Shown here piece after piece: positions 48,123-57,064 of a DNA stretch of 64,000 nt. Within the stretch, counting starts at the first letter, position 1. Every line of letters starts with the position of its first letter. The stretch is from assembly GCA_903862645.1 (NCBI GenBank), contig CAIOZF010000085.1, positions 105,417 through 169,416 of the forward strand. Reading direction: 5' to 3'. Both the position numbers and the translations under genes were made by a program. This DNA is from an uncultured Gammaproteobacteria bacterium (GTDB lineage Bacteria; Pseudomonadota; Gammaproteobacteria; Pseudomonadales; Pseudohongiellaceae). Below the pieces are notes generated by a model that was not told the origin of the DNA, did not search any database, and saw only the letters and a program-made list of their open reading frames with translations.

Positions 48123-50112
48123 TGCTCTGTCCCCTTTTCTTGGTGTTGAGATAGGCCATAGGGCCACCTCGGAACGGCGCGAAGCCGGTGCCGAATACCA
48201 TGCCGGCGTCCAGCAGATCGGCGTCAGCGACGATTCCGACCGCCAGTGCCGCCTGGCATTCATCGGTGTAGGCCTTGATCAATCGGGCACTGATGGCCTG
48301 CAGGTCATAGCTGGTCGATTTGTCAGTGTTCTTGCTGGCCTGATCTTTGTCCCACCGATAGAAACCCTTGCCGGATTTGCGCCCCAGCTGGCCTTGGTCC
48401 GCAAGCTCACGGATAAGCGCTGTGGCCTTTGCAATCGATGGGTTGCGGGTACCTTCACTGCCCCGGGCTGCCAGCGTGCTCATAACCATCAGACACACAT
48501 CCAGGCCGACGGTGTCGGCCAACTCGACCGGCCCCATGGGCATCCCAAACGCCTCGGCTGCAGCGTCGATGGCTTCAATTGGAATACCCTCCTGATGAAT
48601 GATCATGGCTTCCAGCATGTAGGGGGCGAGAATGCGATTGACAAGAAAGCCGGGGCTGCTCTTCACCGGGAGGGGGTAGCGGTTGATCTGGCCGCAGAAG
48701 GCGGCTCCCCGGCGTAGCATTTCCTCATCACTGCCGGCGCCGCGCACGACCTCCACCAGCGGCATCTTCGCCACCGGGTTGAAAAAATGCAGACCTATCA
48801 GGCGCTCTGGATGTTGCAGCGCAGTGGCGAGTTCTTCCAAAGGGATGGAGGACGTGTTGGTGGCCAGCACCGCGCCCGACTTCAGTTTTGGCTCCAGACT
48901 GCGCAGGAGCGCCTGTTTGGCATCAAGTCGTTCCACGATCACCTCGATGACCACGTCTGCCTGCGCCACCATGTCGCCATTGAGGTCGGGGCGCAGTCTG
49001 TCCAGCGCTGCCTTGATGGCGGTAGGATCGAGACGCTTCTTGCGGAAAAGAGCTTCGGCCCGTTTGAGCGCCGGTTCAATAAATTTCATTTCGCGGTCCT
49101 GCAGACTGACCTCCAGCCCCTGCAAAACGCACCAGGCGGCAATATCGCCGCCCATGACACCCGCTCCGACCACGTGGACGCGGCGGGCGCGGAAGTCGCT
49201 TTGTTTACCTTCTTTCTTCAAGCGGTCCATCAGACCGAATACGTGGCGCAGCCCCGCCGCCTGGGGAGTCACCATCAGACACCCGACGGCCTTTGCCTCT
49301 GCTGCCAACATGACCGAGCGGTCGCCACCGCAATGTTCCCATGTGTCAATAAGCCGATAAGGTGCCGGATAGTGGGCCTCAAGGGCACGCATTGCTGTTT
49401 GTTTGCGCATCTGTTGAGCCAGCAGTTTGCGAGCCGGGGCGAGGTTGCTGAGGCGGCCGAGCAGGCCGGGACCCCGGCTGCGTCGCTTGGCGAGAATAGC
49501 CCGGCGGGCGGCCCAGTGGAGTTCCTCATGCCGCCCGATGACCTCGTCGACGAGTCCGAGAGCCCTTGCCTGGCGGGCACTGATCTGTCGGGCCGACAGC
49601 ATTAACTCCATGGCCTTCATGCCACCGATCAGACTGACGGAGCGTGCAGAGCCGCCAAACCCCGGGAAGATACCGAGCTGGATTTCCGGGAAACCAATCC
49701 GCGTGGCGGGAATGTCACGGGCTATCCGATAACCACAGCTGAGCGCCAGTTCGAGTCCACCGCCCAGGCAATAACCCTCGAAGGCGGCGACCGTGGGGCA
49801 GGAGAGACGCTCCAGGCGTGAAAACATGTCGTGCACCTCGGAGATGGCTCGCGTGACCTCTTCGGCGTCCGTGAATTGTCCGAACTCGCGAATGTCGGCA
49901 CCCAGTACGAAGCCAGTGGTTTTGCCCGAGAGTATGGCGACTCCACGCGGGAGGTTCTGTGCGGCGTAGCCGATGAGGCTGTCGAATTCCTGCAGCACGG
50001 CACTGGAGAGCGAATTGACCGATTCCCCGTGACGATCGATAAATAACCAGAGGATGTCGTCGCTGTCACGCTTGATTCGCCAATGCTGGCAGGACGGAAT
50101 AGTCGCGCTCAT
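48115..50112 (-). CDS. fadJ: enoyl-CoA hydratase / 3-hydroxyacyl-CoA dehydrogenase (FadJ/FadB-like)
   Basis: A 665-residue multifunctional beta-oxidation alpha subunit. ATG 50112 starts MSATIPSCQHW. The hydratase half has GFVLGADIREFG, GYCLGGGLELALSCGYRIA and IGFPEIQLGIFPGFGGSARS with the catalytic Glu pair. The dehydrogenase half (about 310-665) has RVHVVGAGVMGGDIAAWC (NAD fold), ATNTSSIPLEELA, GLHFFNPVAKMPLVEVV with the catalytic His, and SPGFLVNRILAPYM. It is shorter than E. coli FadJ (714). The gene pair would degrade acyl-CoAs from lipids. No fadE or fadR is in the window. Confidence 0.9.
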   Translation of the reverse strand: MSATIPSCQHWRIKRDSDDILWLFIDRHGESVNSLSSAVLQEFDSLIGYAAQNLPRGVAILSGKTTGFVLGADIREFGQFTDAEEVTRAISEVHDMFSRLERLSCPTVAAFEGYCLGGGLELALSCGYRIARDIPATRIGFPEIQLGIFPGFGGSARSVSLIGGMKAMELMLSARQISARQARALGLVDEVIGRHEELHWAARRAILAKRRSRGPGLLGRLSNLAPARKLLAQQMRKQTAMRALEAHYPAPYRLIDTWEHCGGDRSVMLAAEAKAVGCLMVTPQAAGLRHVFGLMDRLKKEGKQSDFRARRVHVVGAGVMGGDIAAWCVLQGLEVSLQDREMKFIEPALKRAEALFRKKRLDPTAIKAALDRLRPDLNGDMVAQADVVIEVIVERLDAKQALLRSLEPKLKSGAVLATNTSSIPLEELATALQHPERLIGLHFFNPVAKMPLVEVVRGAGSDEEMLRRGAAFCGQINRYPLPVKSSPGFLVNRILAPYMLEAMIIHQEGIPIEAIDAAAEAFGMPMGPVELADTVGLDVCLMVMSTLAARGSEGTRNPSIAKATALIRELADQGQLGRKSGKGFYRWDKDQASKNTDKSTSYDLQAISARLIKAYTDECQAALAVGIVADADLLDAGMVFGTGFAPFRGGPMAYLNTKKRGQSNA

Positions 50113-50481
50113 GGTCTTTTTTCTCTGGTCAATACCGGGTTGGTGCGGCATTAGTGCTGGATAGCCACTGGCCTGCGTGGACGGATTCAAGCACCTTTAC
50201 GGTATCGAAACAACAACGGAAAATGCGTCCGTTCTCCCAGATTCGCCTTACAATTTCTGACGGGATTGAGGGGGCGAACTGCGCTACACTCCGCGTCTTC
50301 ATGGGGTAGTTGTCCCGCAGGCCCCCGCCTCAGCAAGTCGACACCAGAATCGGCACCGCCAAACTTCAGGTAACCAACCGTTCGGAGGTCACTCTTGAGG
50401 CCATTCGTCTCTGTATTATCGATCCCGATTGACTCTGCTATGATCTTGACCAATGTCACCGTCAGAGAGATCCAGCCGCAA
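50113..50481. other. 369-base divergent promoter region
   Basis: This separates fadJ (minus) from a lipoprotein gene (plus) and must contain both promoters. I could not name clear -35/-10 boxes or a FadR-type site. The lipoprotein frame extends upstream to a TTG at 50395, but those codons do not look like a signal peptide. Confidence 0.5.
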
Positions 50482-51060
50482 ATGTCTTCACCGCTCGCCA
50501 GCATCATCAGCGTCAAGGTTCATATCTTCGTTCGTGCCCTTTTTTGCGTTCTGCTGTGTGTCGGCCTGCTGTCCGCCTGCGTGAGCGCTCGGGTGCTGGA
50601 GAACTGGCCGCCGCAATTGCCGGAGCAGCATCACTTCCTGAGCTATTACGCCGAAGACCCTGACAATCAGAAAGTGCAGACCGAGGTGGAGTACCTGACC
50701 TGGGTGCTGCGTTTTTACGAGGGCTGGGAGCTGATGCCCACCGGGTGGCAGGACATTGAGGAGAGCATGTTGTTTGGCCTCTCGGAGCAGGATCACGCAC
50801 TGGTAAAGACCCAGCTGCTTGAGCTTGGTGCTCTCATGTCTGCCGAGTGGGCAAAGGACAACAGTATGCGACTGCTCGATTCGGCCATGCTGAGTCTGTG
50901 GGGGGCGGTGATGCAGGCTGACTTCGCGCCTGAGGCGCGTATCGCGGCAGTGACGCAGATTCATGAGGATGTTCGCGGCCTGCTTGAGGGCACGTTGACG
51001 CTATCAACTATCAACGAGCAGCGTTACTTCGACACGCTGGGCGTTCTACTGGAGCCATGA
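50482..51060 (+). CDS. lipoprotein of unknown function
   Basis: A 192-residue protein from ATG 50482. The signal peptide (IFVRALFCVLLCVGLLSAC) ends in lipobox LSAC at about residues 30-33. The mature domain is helical and acidic: FLSYYAEDPDNQKVQTEVEYLTWVLRFYEGWELMPTGWQDIEE, then LLELGALMSAEWAKDN and LSLWGAVMQADFAPEARIAAVTQIHEDV. I recognise no family. Aromatic-rich WELMPTGW may be a conserved core. Its 3' end overlaps the end of the convergent AtaL-like gene by 15 bases. Earlier in-frame starts (ATG 50440, TTG 50395) are less likely. Confidence 0.65.
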   Translation: MSSPLASIISVKVHIFVRALFCVLLCVGLLSACVSARVLENWPPQLPEQHHFLSYYAEDPDNQKVQTEVEYLTWVLRFYEGWELMPTGWQDIEESMLFGLSEQDHALVKTQLLELGALMSAEWAKDNSMRLLDSAMLSLWGAVMQADFAPEARIAAVTQIHEDVRGLLEGTLTLSTINEQRYFDTLGVLLEP

Positions 51061-51534
51061 TCCGCTGCTGGGAAACCCGTTCAGCGTAAACTCCCGCAGC
51101 ATGCGAATGGCGTCCCTGTCATTCTGCACATAGGCGGCCTTGAGATACTCGTCCACGTTCAATCCCCCCGGTTCGTTGCCCGAATCCCGACGATAGATGA
51201 AGCGCACGAAAAACTGCTCCGGTGCAGGCTCCTCGATACGGGTAATGCTCTCTGCAAACAGCGGTTGGTTCCAGCCTGCTGTGCTGGTGCGAATCTCGTG
51301 GCCTGGCACCATAGTGACCTCGTCCCGCAGTTCCATGTTGCCGAACTGCAGACAGCGCACAAAGCGCTCATTGGTGACATGTTCCAGGCGGCTGTCGAGT
51401 GCAGGATTAAAGTGGCCCGGATAGCGGGCGCGAAACAGCAGTCCCTCCCACAGGCGTTGCCTGCACAGGGGTGTGATGTGTGGCTGGTCCGGATCGTTGA
51501 TCTGGATGATGTGTTCGAATTCGAGCAGGTTCAT
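51046..51534 (-). CDS. AtaL-like (DUF1857) SRPBCC-fold protein
   Basis: A 162-residue cytosolic protein starting MNLLEFEHIIQINDPDQPHI. The sequence LCRQRLWEGLLFRARYPGHFNPALD, QFGNMELRDEVTMVPGHEI and FFVRFIYRRDS matches the AtaL family of START-like hydrophobic-ligand-binding proteins, whose role in bacteria is unknown. ATG 51564 is an alternative start; there it would overlap the stop of the Yip1 remnant (ATGGCTGA). The gene is convergent with, and overlaps by 15 bases, the preceding lipoprotein gene. Confidence 0.8.
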   Translation of the reverse strand: MNLLEFEHIIQINDPDQPHITPLCRQRLWEGLLFRARYPGHFNPALDSRLEHVTNERFVRCLQFGNMELRDEVTMVPGHEIRTSTAGWNQPLFAESITRIEEPAPEQFFVRFIYRRDSGNEPGGLNVDEYLKAAYVQNDRDAIRMLREFTLNGFPSSGSWLQ

Positions 51535-51556
51535 GGCCCGCGAGTCTAGTCTGCGT

Positions 51557-51760
51557 TCAGCCATCGGTAAAGACCGGTATTGTTACCATTTCCCAGAGAA
51601 TCACGATGGCGCCCATCAGGGCGACCATCAGCACCAGCCCCACTGCCACGGTGGCACTGGCGAACAGAAAACCGCGCTCTCTGGGCATGTCGTAGACAAT
51701 CGGGATGCCGATGTAGAGTAGATACAGGGTCTAGGCGGCCGCCGCCGTGCCCGCCACCAT
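51557..51760 (-). pseudogene. Yip1-family membrane protein, C-terminal remnant
   Basis: By hand, the minus strand from ATG 51760 reads MVAGTAAAA, then TAG, then TLYLLYIGIPIVYDMPRERG and FLFASATVAVGLVLMVALMG to TGA at 51557. LYLLYIGIPIV...MPRERG is the hallmark end of bacterial Yip1-domain proteins (usually LYLLYLGLPVLM). The in-frame TAG and lack of the N-terminal spans mean it is degraded. If the TAG were read through or is an error, only about 67 codons would exist, still far below the usual 180-200. Confidence 0.65.
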
Positions 51761-52160
51761 GTCCAGCCTCCATGGAGACCCTGATTCGTTCCGGAGTCCT
51801 GGGAAAACCGTCGACACGACCGACAGAAATAAACAACTGCGTGAAAGCAGCTGCGGATTCCCCGGTCTCTGTCCTAGCAATCTAGTCCCTCCAGTCTGAT
51901 TTTTTAAGAAATCCCTCCGTGCCTGTGCTCTTTTATTGGGGTTTGTTGCGCTGCCCCAAAGGAGTGTCAGTTAGAAGCAATTGAACTGGCTATTGAATTG
52001 GGGACAAGTGGATTTCATGGCAACTCTTTGCAGCGCTCCTACAACTTATGGCTGAACTGTGGCGAAAAGGTCATTTTGTGTGCCACAAATGTTAATAGTT
52101 TGCATTAGAAAGAGTTTTTAATTAGCGTACGCACTTATTTTTTACACAGGCACCGCATCA
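51761..52160. other. 400-base intergenic region upstream of a TonB receptor
   Basis: The left half may hold decayed Yip1 sequence, though no motif is recognisable. The right half is AT-rich (TTAATAGTTTGCATTAGAAAG, shortened here by reading as 52091-52111) and likely contains the receptor promoter. No operator or riboswitch was recognised. Confidence 0.45.
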
Positions 52161-54356
52161 ATGACATTACGAGTTCGTAAATCGATTCTCTCCGCTTCCA
52201 TACTGCTGGCTCTGGCGGGGTTTTCAGTCTCCTCGCAGGCGCAGGATGCCGCCTCGGATTCTACCGTTCGTTACACCGCAGAATACTTTCAGGAGTGGGC
52301 GCCCGCGACGGCGCAGGACATGTTGAGTCGTATCCCCGGCGTGAACGCTGGCGGTGGCGGAGGTGGCGGTCCCGGTGGTGGTTGGTCCGGAGGTGGTGGA
52401 TTTGGCGGCGGCGGGTTCGGTGGTGGCGGCGGTGGCCGCGGTCTGGGTGCCGGTGGTGGCGACCAGATTCTGATCGATGGCAAGCGCATGGCAGGCAAAG
52501 GCAATCAGGCCAGCAGCCAGCTCTCTCGTATCAGCGCTTCGCAGGTCGCATATATCGAGATCATCCGTGGGACGTCCGGTGAGCTGGATGTGCGCGGCAG
52601 CAGTCAGGTCATCAACGTTGTGCTGCTGGAAGCGCTGGATACCACCAGTGTGGCCTACCAGATCAACGCCGACCGACACCCGGATCACACCGTCAAGCCT
52701 GGCGCGTCGGCCGCTTACAGCGGTTCCTATGGTGCTTTGACCTTCCTCTTCAGTGGTCAGGCCGAACCGCGCTATGACCACTATGTCAGCAGGGAGTCCA
52801 GTCGTCTGGGCGACTGGTCCTTGAACGATAAGATACGCGAGGATCGCATTCGCGATGTCACGAACCAGTCCTTTACCACCAACCTCGGCTATGACATCAA
52901 TCAGAGGAGCAGTGTGCGTTTGAACGGGCTGTATGGAGTGAACGACGGTCCTACTGACGTCATGCGCTATACCACGAACCTGCGTGTCAACCCCAACACA
53001 GTAAGCGTCGAGCGCGAAGACAATCCTAGTGATCGCGATAACTGGGAAGTCGGCGGCGACTATGAATACAATTTCGATAACGGACATCGCTTCAAGGTTC
53101 TCTTCATCAGCAATCAGAACAACGAACTGACAGTGCGTGAGCGCTACGATGTGTTCGCCAATGCCACTGAGTCCAAGGACCTGCACCTGGCGACGGCAAG
53201 CACCACCGAAGAGCGCATCTTGCGCAGCTCTTACACCATGGGTGTGATGGAGGGTCAGGACATCGAGTTTGGTGTCGAGCGCGCTCAGACCACGCTGGAT
53301 TCCAGTCTGCGCCTGGGACTGCCTTCTGCCACTGGCAGGCCGTCGGCCTCTCACGGCGGGCTGGTGCCACAAGTGGTATCCAATGCCAACTCGGTCGTAG
53401 AGGAAGTTCGTGTCGAGCCATTCCTGGTGCACAACTGGCAGATCAACTCGCGCATGTCTCTGGAGAGCACCCTGCTTTATGAGATGTCCGAGATCACCCA
53501 GACTGGCGACGTCTACAACCAGCGCGATTTCAGTTTTGTGAAACCGAAAGTGGACCTGCGTTACGATGTGACTCCGACTTTCCAGGTCAACTGGACTGCG
53601 GAAAAGTCCGTGCGTCAGCTGAGCTTCAGCGACTTCGTGGCCGCCAGCGACAATCAGGACAATGATTCGAACACCCAGGCCGGCAATGCCAACCTGGCAC
53701 AGGAGCAGGTGCTGAATACCAAGCTGGGCTTTGAATTCCGCCTGCCCGATGACATCGGCGTATTCTCCGGCGACGCGTTCTTGATGAAGCATCTGGATGT
53801 GATCGAGCGTATCGATGTGTCGCCCTCGCCCACCAATCTGCAGTCTGCCAACGGCAACATCGGCGACGGCATCATGTATGGCATGAACCTTAGCGCCAGT
53901 GTCCGCATGAAGATGATCAACCTGCCGAACCTGCTGCTGACCTCGCAGTTCAACTTGCAGGATTCGGAGATCACAGACCCGTTCCTTGGCTTCAAACGAC
54001 GCTTCTCGCAGTATGACCGCGGCCGCTTCCAGTTGGGTTTCCGTCATGACATTCCCAGTCTGCGCCTGAACTATGGTCTGAACTGGAACAATCGCTTCGA
54101 TGGTAACCGCAAGCGGTATGACATCGACGACGTCGAACTGACTGCTGGTGACCCTAACGTGCAGGCCTTCGTGGAGGTGGTCGCCTTCAACGGCATTACC
54201 TTCCGTCTGGATGCCCGCAACGCGGCCAACAACCTGCAGTGTCGCGAGAGACACCGCTATCTTGGCCCTATCACAAGTGGCATCATAGAAGAGTATGAGG
54301 ATCAGTGTGGTGGCGGTGGACGCGTCATGGCACTGCGGATCAACGGGACTTTCTAA
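52161..54356 (+). CDS. TonB-dependent receptor with a glycine-rich insert in its plug
   Basis: A 731-residue outer-membrane protein. A signal peptide ends near VSSQA-QD. The plug begins YTAEYFQEWAPATAQDMLSRIPGVNA and resumes with DQILIDGKRMAGKGNQASSQLSRISASQVAYIEIIRG. Residues 64-100 between them are almost only Gly with a few Phe, Trp, Arg and Pro, placed just before the strand that normally follows the IPGV turn. No TonB box is obvious before the plug. The barrel (about 150-731) ends in ALRINGTF with a terminal Phe. The ligand is unknown, and no periplasmic partner is adjacent. Similar Gly-rich plugs occur in a receptor subgroup of Sphingomonadales and marine Gammaproteobacteria, as I recall. 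Confidence 0.85.
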   Translation: MTLRVRKSILSASILLALAGFSVSSQAQDAASDSTVRYTAEYFQEWAPATAQDMLSRIPGVNAGGGGGGGPGGGWSGGGGFGGGGFGGGGGGRGLGAGGGDQILIDGKRMAGKGNQASSQLSRISASQVAYIEIIRGTSGELDVRGSSQVINVVLLEALDTTSVAYQINADRHPDHTVKPGASAAYSGSYGALTFLFSGQAEPRYDHYVSRESSRLGDWSLNDKIREDRIRDVTNQSFTTNLGYDINQRSSVRLNGLYGVNDGPTDVMRYTTNLRVNPNTVSVEREDNPSDRDNWEVGGDYEYNFDNGHRFKVLFISNQNNELTVRERYDVFANATESKDLHLATASTTEERILRSSYTMGVMEGQDIEFGVERAQTTLDSSLRLGLPSATGRPSASHGGLVPQVVSNANSVVEEVRVEPFLVHNWQINSRMSLESTLLYEMSEITQTGDVYNQRDFSFVKPKVDLRYDVTPTFQVNWTAEKSVRQLSFSDFVAASDNQDNDSNTQAGNANLAQEQVLNTKLGFEFRLPDDIGVFSGDAFLMKHLDVIERIDVSPSPTNLQSANGNIGDGIMYGMNLSASVRMKMINLPNLLLTSQFNLQDSEITDPFLGFKRRFSQYDRGRFQLGFRHDIPSLRLNYGLNWNNRFDGNRKRYDIDDVELTAGDPNVQAFVEVVAFNGITFRLDARNAANNLQCRERHRYLGPITSGIIEEYEDQCGGGGRVMALRINGTF

Positions 54357-54406
54357 CCGGTCACCTCTAACCGGTCACCTTCTTGCGGTAGCTCTCAGGT
54401 ATAAGG

Positions 54407-55657
54407 ATGCAAGCGCAATACGACGCCGCTCTGGAATGGCTGGAAAGCTATCCAGAGCTTTATACCGTTCTCAGTGTCATCCTGCTTTTGCTTGCCGCCT
54501 GGCTGGCGAACTGGCTCGTTAAGCGCGTGCTGGTGCGTGGTCTTTTCAGCGCCCTGCGCGCGACACCGATTGGCGATGACTCGGCGCTGCTGGATTCTCG
54601 CGTCATCGCCCGCCTCGCCAACATCGTTCCCTCTGTGATCATCTCGTTGGGCATCGGCCTCATCTCCGGTCTTCCCGAGGAGCTGGTCGTGGTGGTGCGC
54701 AACGTCTGCCAGAGTGTGATTACGCTGGTCATCGCCGTTGCCCTTAGTGGGCTGCTGACGTTAATCGGGACTCTCTACGAACGCAGGCCAAACGCGCGTA
54801 TCAAACCGATCAAAGGCTATGTTCAGGTCGTCAAGATAGTGGTCTACCTGATTGCTGTGATTCTGGTAGTCGCGGCGTTGCTGGATCGCTCTCCGTTAAT
54901 TTTGCTTTCGGGCCTCGGTGCCATGGCGGCGGTGCTGATCCTGATTTTTCAGGACACCCTGCTGTCGCTGGTAGCCAGTGTGCAGATCTCCTCCAACGAC
55001 ATCGTCCGGGTGGGTGACTGGGTGGAGATGCCCCAGCTCAATGCCGATGGCGATGTCATCGATATCGCGCTGCACACAGTCAAGATCCAGAACTTCGACA
55101 AGACCATCACCAATATCCCCACCAAACGCTTCATCACCGACTCCTTCAAGAACTGGCGTGGGATGCGCGATGCCGGGGGGCGCCGCATCAAGCGCTCCCT
55201 GTTGCTGGATCAGGACAGCATTCACTTTCTGAATGCCGAGGAGCTGCAGCATCTGTACCGCTTCAGCCTGCTGCAGGACTACCTGCAGGGCAAGGAGGCA
55301 GAGATCGCGCATTGGAACAGCAATCTGCCCGAGCGCGCAAGGGATCCAGTGAATACCCGGCGCATAACCAATATCGGTACCTTGCGCGCCTATGTGGACT
55401 GTTACCTGCGCAACCACTCTGGGGTGAGGCAGGATCTGCATGTGCTGGTGCGGCAACTAGATCCCACCGCCGACGGCCTGCCGCTGGAGATCTATTGCTT
55501 CACTAATACGACTATCTGGCCAGCCTACGAAGGCATCCAGTCGGACATCTTTGATCATCTGCTGGCGATTCTGCCCGAGTTTGGCCTGCGTGTGTTCCAG
55601 CACCCGAGTGGCGCCAACATGCGCGAAATGGGCTCAGAATCCCGGAGCAGATCATGA
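54407..55657 (+). CDS. ybdG: MscS-family mechanosensitive channel (YbdG-like)
   Basis: A 416-residue inner-membrane channel. Five hydrophobic segments precede the pore helix region LILLSGLGAMAAVLILIFQDTLLSLVASVQISSND, then the beta domain IVRVGDWVEMPQLNADGDVIDIALHTVKIQNFDKTITNIPTKRFI, where MPQLNADGDVIDI is typical of the YbdG subgroup, and NWRGMRDAGGRRIKRSL. The C-terminal cytosolic cage follows. It opens under hypo-osmotic membrane tension. Its stop overlaps the transaldolase ATG (ATGA), so the two genes are translationally coupled. Confidence 0.9.
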   Translation: MQAQYDAALEWLESYPELYTVLSVILLLLAAWLANWLVKRVLVRGLFSALRATPIGDDSALLDSRVIARLANIVPSVIISLGIGLISGLPEELVVVVRNVCQSVITLVIAVALSGLLTLIGTLYERRPNARIKPIKGYVQVVKIVVYLIAVILVVAALLDRSPLILLSGLGAMAAVLILIFQDTLLSLVASVQISSNDIVRVGDWVEMPQLNADGDVIDIALHTVKIQNFDKTITNIPTKRFITDSFKNWRGMRDAGGRRIKRSLLLDQDSIHFLNAEELQHLYRFSLLQDYLQGKEAEIAHWNSNLPERARDPVNTRRITNIGTLRAYVDCYLRNHSGVRQDLHVLVRQLDPTADGLPLEIYCFTNTTIWPAYEGIQSDIFDHLLAILPEFGLRVFQHPSGANMREMGSESRSRS

Positions 55658-56607
55658 CCGGCGACCCCTCGATCTGCGGGAGCGGGCCCGCCCGCGATCC
55701 CAGCGGCAACCCCGGCTCGGCCATTCCTCGCGCCCGAGCCCTGGGCCAGAGCCTCTGGCTCGACAACATCACCCGCGACCTGCTCGACAGTGGCACTGTG
55801 GCCCGCTATATCCGCGAGCTGTCCATCACCGGCCTGACCTCCAATCTGAGTATCTTCGATGCCGCCATCGGTGGTGGCACGTCCTACGACGAGGCCATTC
55901 GTGCCAAGTGTGCCCAGGGTAAGTCCGGGGAGGCGTTGTTTACAGAGCTGGCGCTGGAGGACCTGCGCCGCGCCGCCGATCTGTTCGCGCCGGTGTTCGC
56001 CGAGACCCAGGGCGTGGATGGTTGTGTCTCCATGGAAATTTCCCCGCTGCTGGCCAGCGATACCCACGGCAGTCTCGCTGCTGCGCAGCAGATTCACGCG
56101 CAGGCCGCCCGCCCCAATCTGTTTGTGAAAATTCCCGGTACGCCCGAGAGTCTGCCTGCCATTGAGGAGGCGATCTTTGCCGGCGTCCCCATCAACGTCA
56201 CGCTGCTGTTTTCGTGTGCCCAATATCTCGCGGCGGCTGAGGCCTATCTGCGCGGCATAGAACGGCGTGTGCAGGCGGGATTGGACGCGCAGGTGGCCTC
56301 GGTGTTTGTCAGCCGCTGGGATGCTGCGGTGAAGGACAAGGTCCCGCCAGTGCTGCACAATCGTCTCGGGCTGGCAGTGTGTGGAGAGGTCTACGCCGCC
56401 TTGCAGGCGCTGCTGCGTTCGCCGCGCTGGCAGGCGTTGCGTGCGGCCGGAGTCAGGCCGCAGCGAGTGTTGTGGGCGAGTACCGGCACTAAAGATCCGG
56501 TGGCGCTGCAGTTGCAACGTGGCGGTGCCGAAGCCTTCGTGAAGTCCTGGCGACAGCTGTTGCAGCGCATTGCCGACAAGAGCGTCGGGCTGGGAGCGAT
56601 GCTCTAG
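55654..56607 (+). CDS. transaldolase-family protein with an internal deletion
   Basis: A 317-residue protein; usual single-domain relatives of this subtype are about 360-380. It keeps SLWLDNITRDLLDSGTVARYI, ITGLTSNLSIFDAAI, VSMEISPLLASDT, the Schiff-base Lys in NLFVKIPGTPESLPAIEEAI and SVFVSRWDAAV. After RVLWASTGTKDP the protein jumps directly to VALQLQRGGAEAFVKSWRQLL. The conserved YVEELIGPDTVNTMP block and following helix, some 55-60 residues, are absent in frame. The first 15 residues are encoded partly by a REP. Activity is doubtful; it may be a decaying or altered enzyme. Translation is coupled to mscS. Confidence 0.8.
   Translation: MTGDPSICGSGPARDPSGNPGSAIPRARALGQSLWLDNITRDLLDSGTVARYIRELSITGLTSNLSIFDAAIGGGTSYDEAIRAKCAQGKSGEALFTELALEDLRRAADLFAPVFAETQGVDGCVSMEISPLLASDTHGSLAAAQQIHAQAARPNLFVKIPGTPESLPAIEEAIFAGVPINVTLLFSCAQYLAAAEAYLRGIERRVQAGLDAQVASVFVSRWDAAVKDKVPPVLHNRLGLAVCGEVYAALQALLRSPRWQALRAAGVRPQRVLWASTGTKDPVALQLQRGGAEAFVKSWRQLLQRIADKSVGLGAML
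55674..55697. repeat. REP-like palindrome inside a coding start
   Basis: CTGCGGGAGCGGGCCCGCCC followed by GCGA matches the REP at 4581 with transitions only. It lies 20 bases inside the transaldolase frame and encodes about residues 7-15 (CGSGPARD), adding a non-homologous N-terminal tail. REPs are usually outside genes. Confidence 0.7.
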
Positions 56608-56620
56608 CTCGCTGCCCGAA

Positions 56621-57064
56621 TCAGGCCTCGCGTACCTTGCCTTCCAGGTACAACCACTTGCCGTTGACGCGCAGGAAAGCCGAGTGCTCATGGTGAAAAT
56701 GCTCCACGCCATTCTCGTCGAGATAGCGCGCCTTGAACTCCACGCGTCCGCGATCACCCTTCTGCTCATCATCCAGAATAGTCAGTCCTGTCCAAGGCAC
56801 CTCCGCCACGTTCAGATCCCCGACCATCACGGTGCCAACATTAGCCGGATGCCAGCTGGCGTACAGATAGTCGCCATAGCCACCGATTGCGAAGGCGCTG
56901 TAACGTGAGCGCATCAGCTGCTTGGCCGTGCGAGGTGTTGCCGTGCCCTTGAGGAATGGGCCGCAGCAGCGGTTGAAGGGTTTGCCGCTGTCGCAGGGGC
57001 AGGGCGCCAACGCAGAGCTGATTGCTGCTCCAGTGGAAGTCATCGGGGCGGTCGGGCTGGTCAT
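56621..57064 (-). CDS. ychJ: YchJ-family SEC-C protein (UPF0225)
   Basis: A 147-residue cytosolic protein. ATG 57064 follows GAGAAG at 6 bases and overlaps the stop of the peptidase gene (ATGA). The N-terminal SEC-C zinc motif is CPCDSGKPFNRCCGPFL. The following YchJ domain has AKQLMRSRYSAFAIGGYGDYL, ASWHPANVG, GRVEFKARYLDENG and HHEHSAFLRVNGKWLYLEGK. The function is not established; a chaperone-like or binding role is assumed for SEC-C proteins. Last gene of a four-gene overlapping operon. Confidence 0.9.
   Translation of the reverse strand: MTSPTAPMTSTGAAISSALAPCPCDSGKPFNRCCGPFLKGTATPRTAKQLMRSRYSAFAIGGYGDYLYASWHPANVGTVMVGDLNVAEVPWTGLTILDDEQKGDRGRVEFKARYLDENGVEHFHHEHSAFLRVNGKWLYLEGKVREA

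Noticed and set aside
52224..54254. 676-codon open frame on the strand opposite the TonB receptor
   Set aside because: It mirrors the receptor codons (third-position GC bias keeps the antisense frame open), has no ribosome site and no motif; the plus-strand receptor is clearly real.
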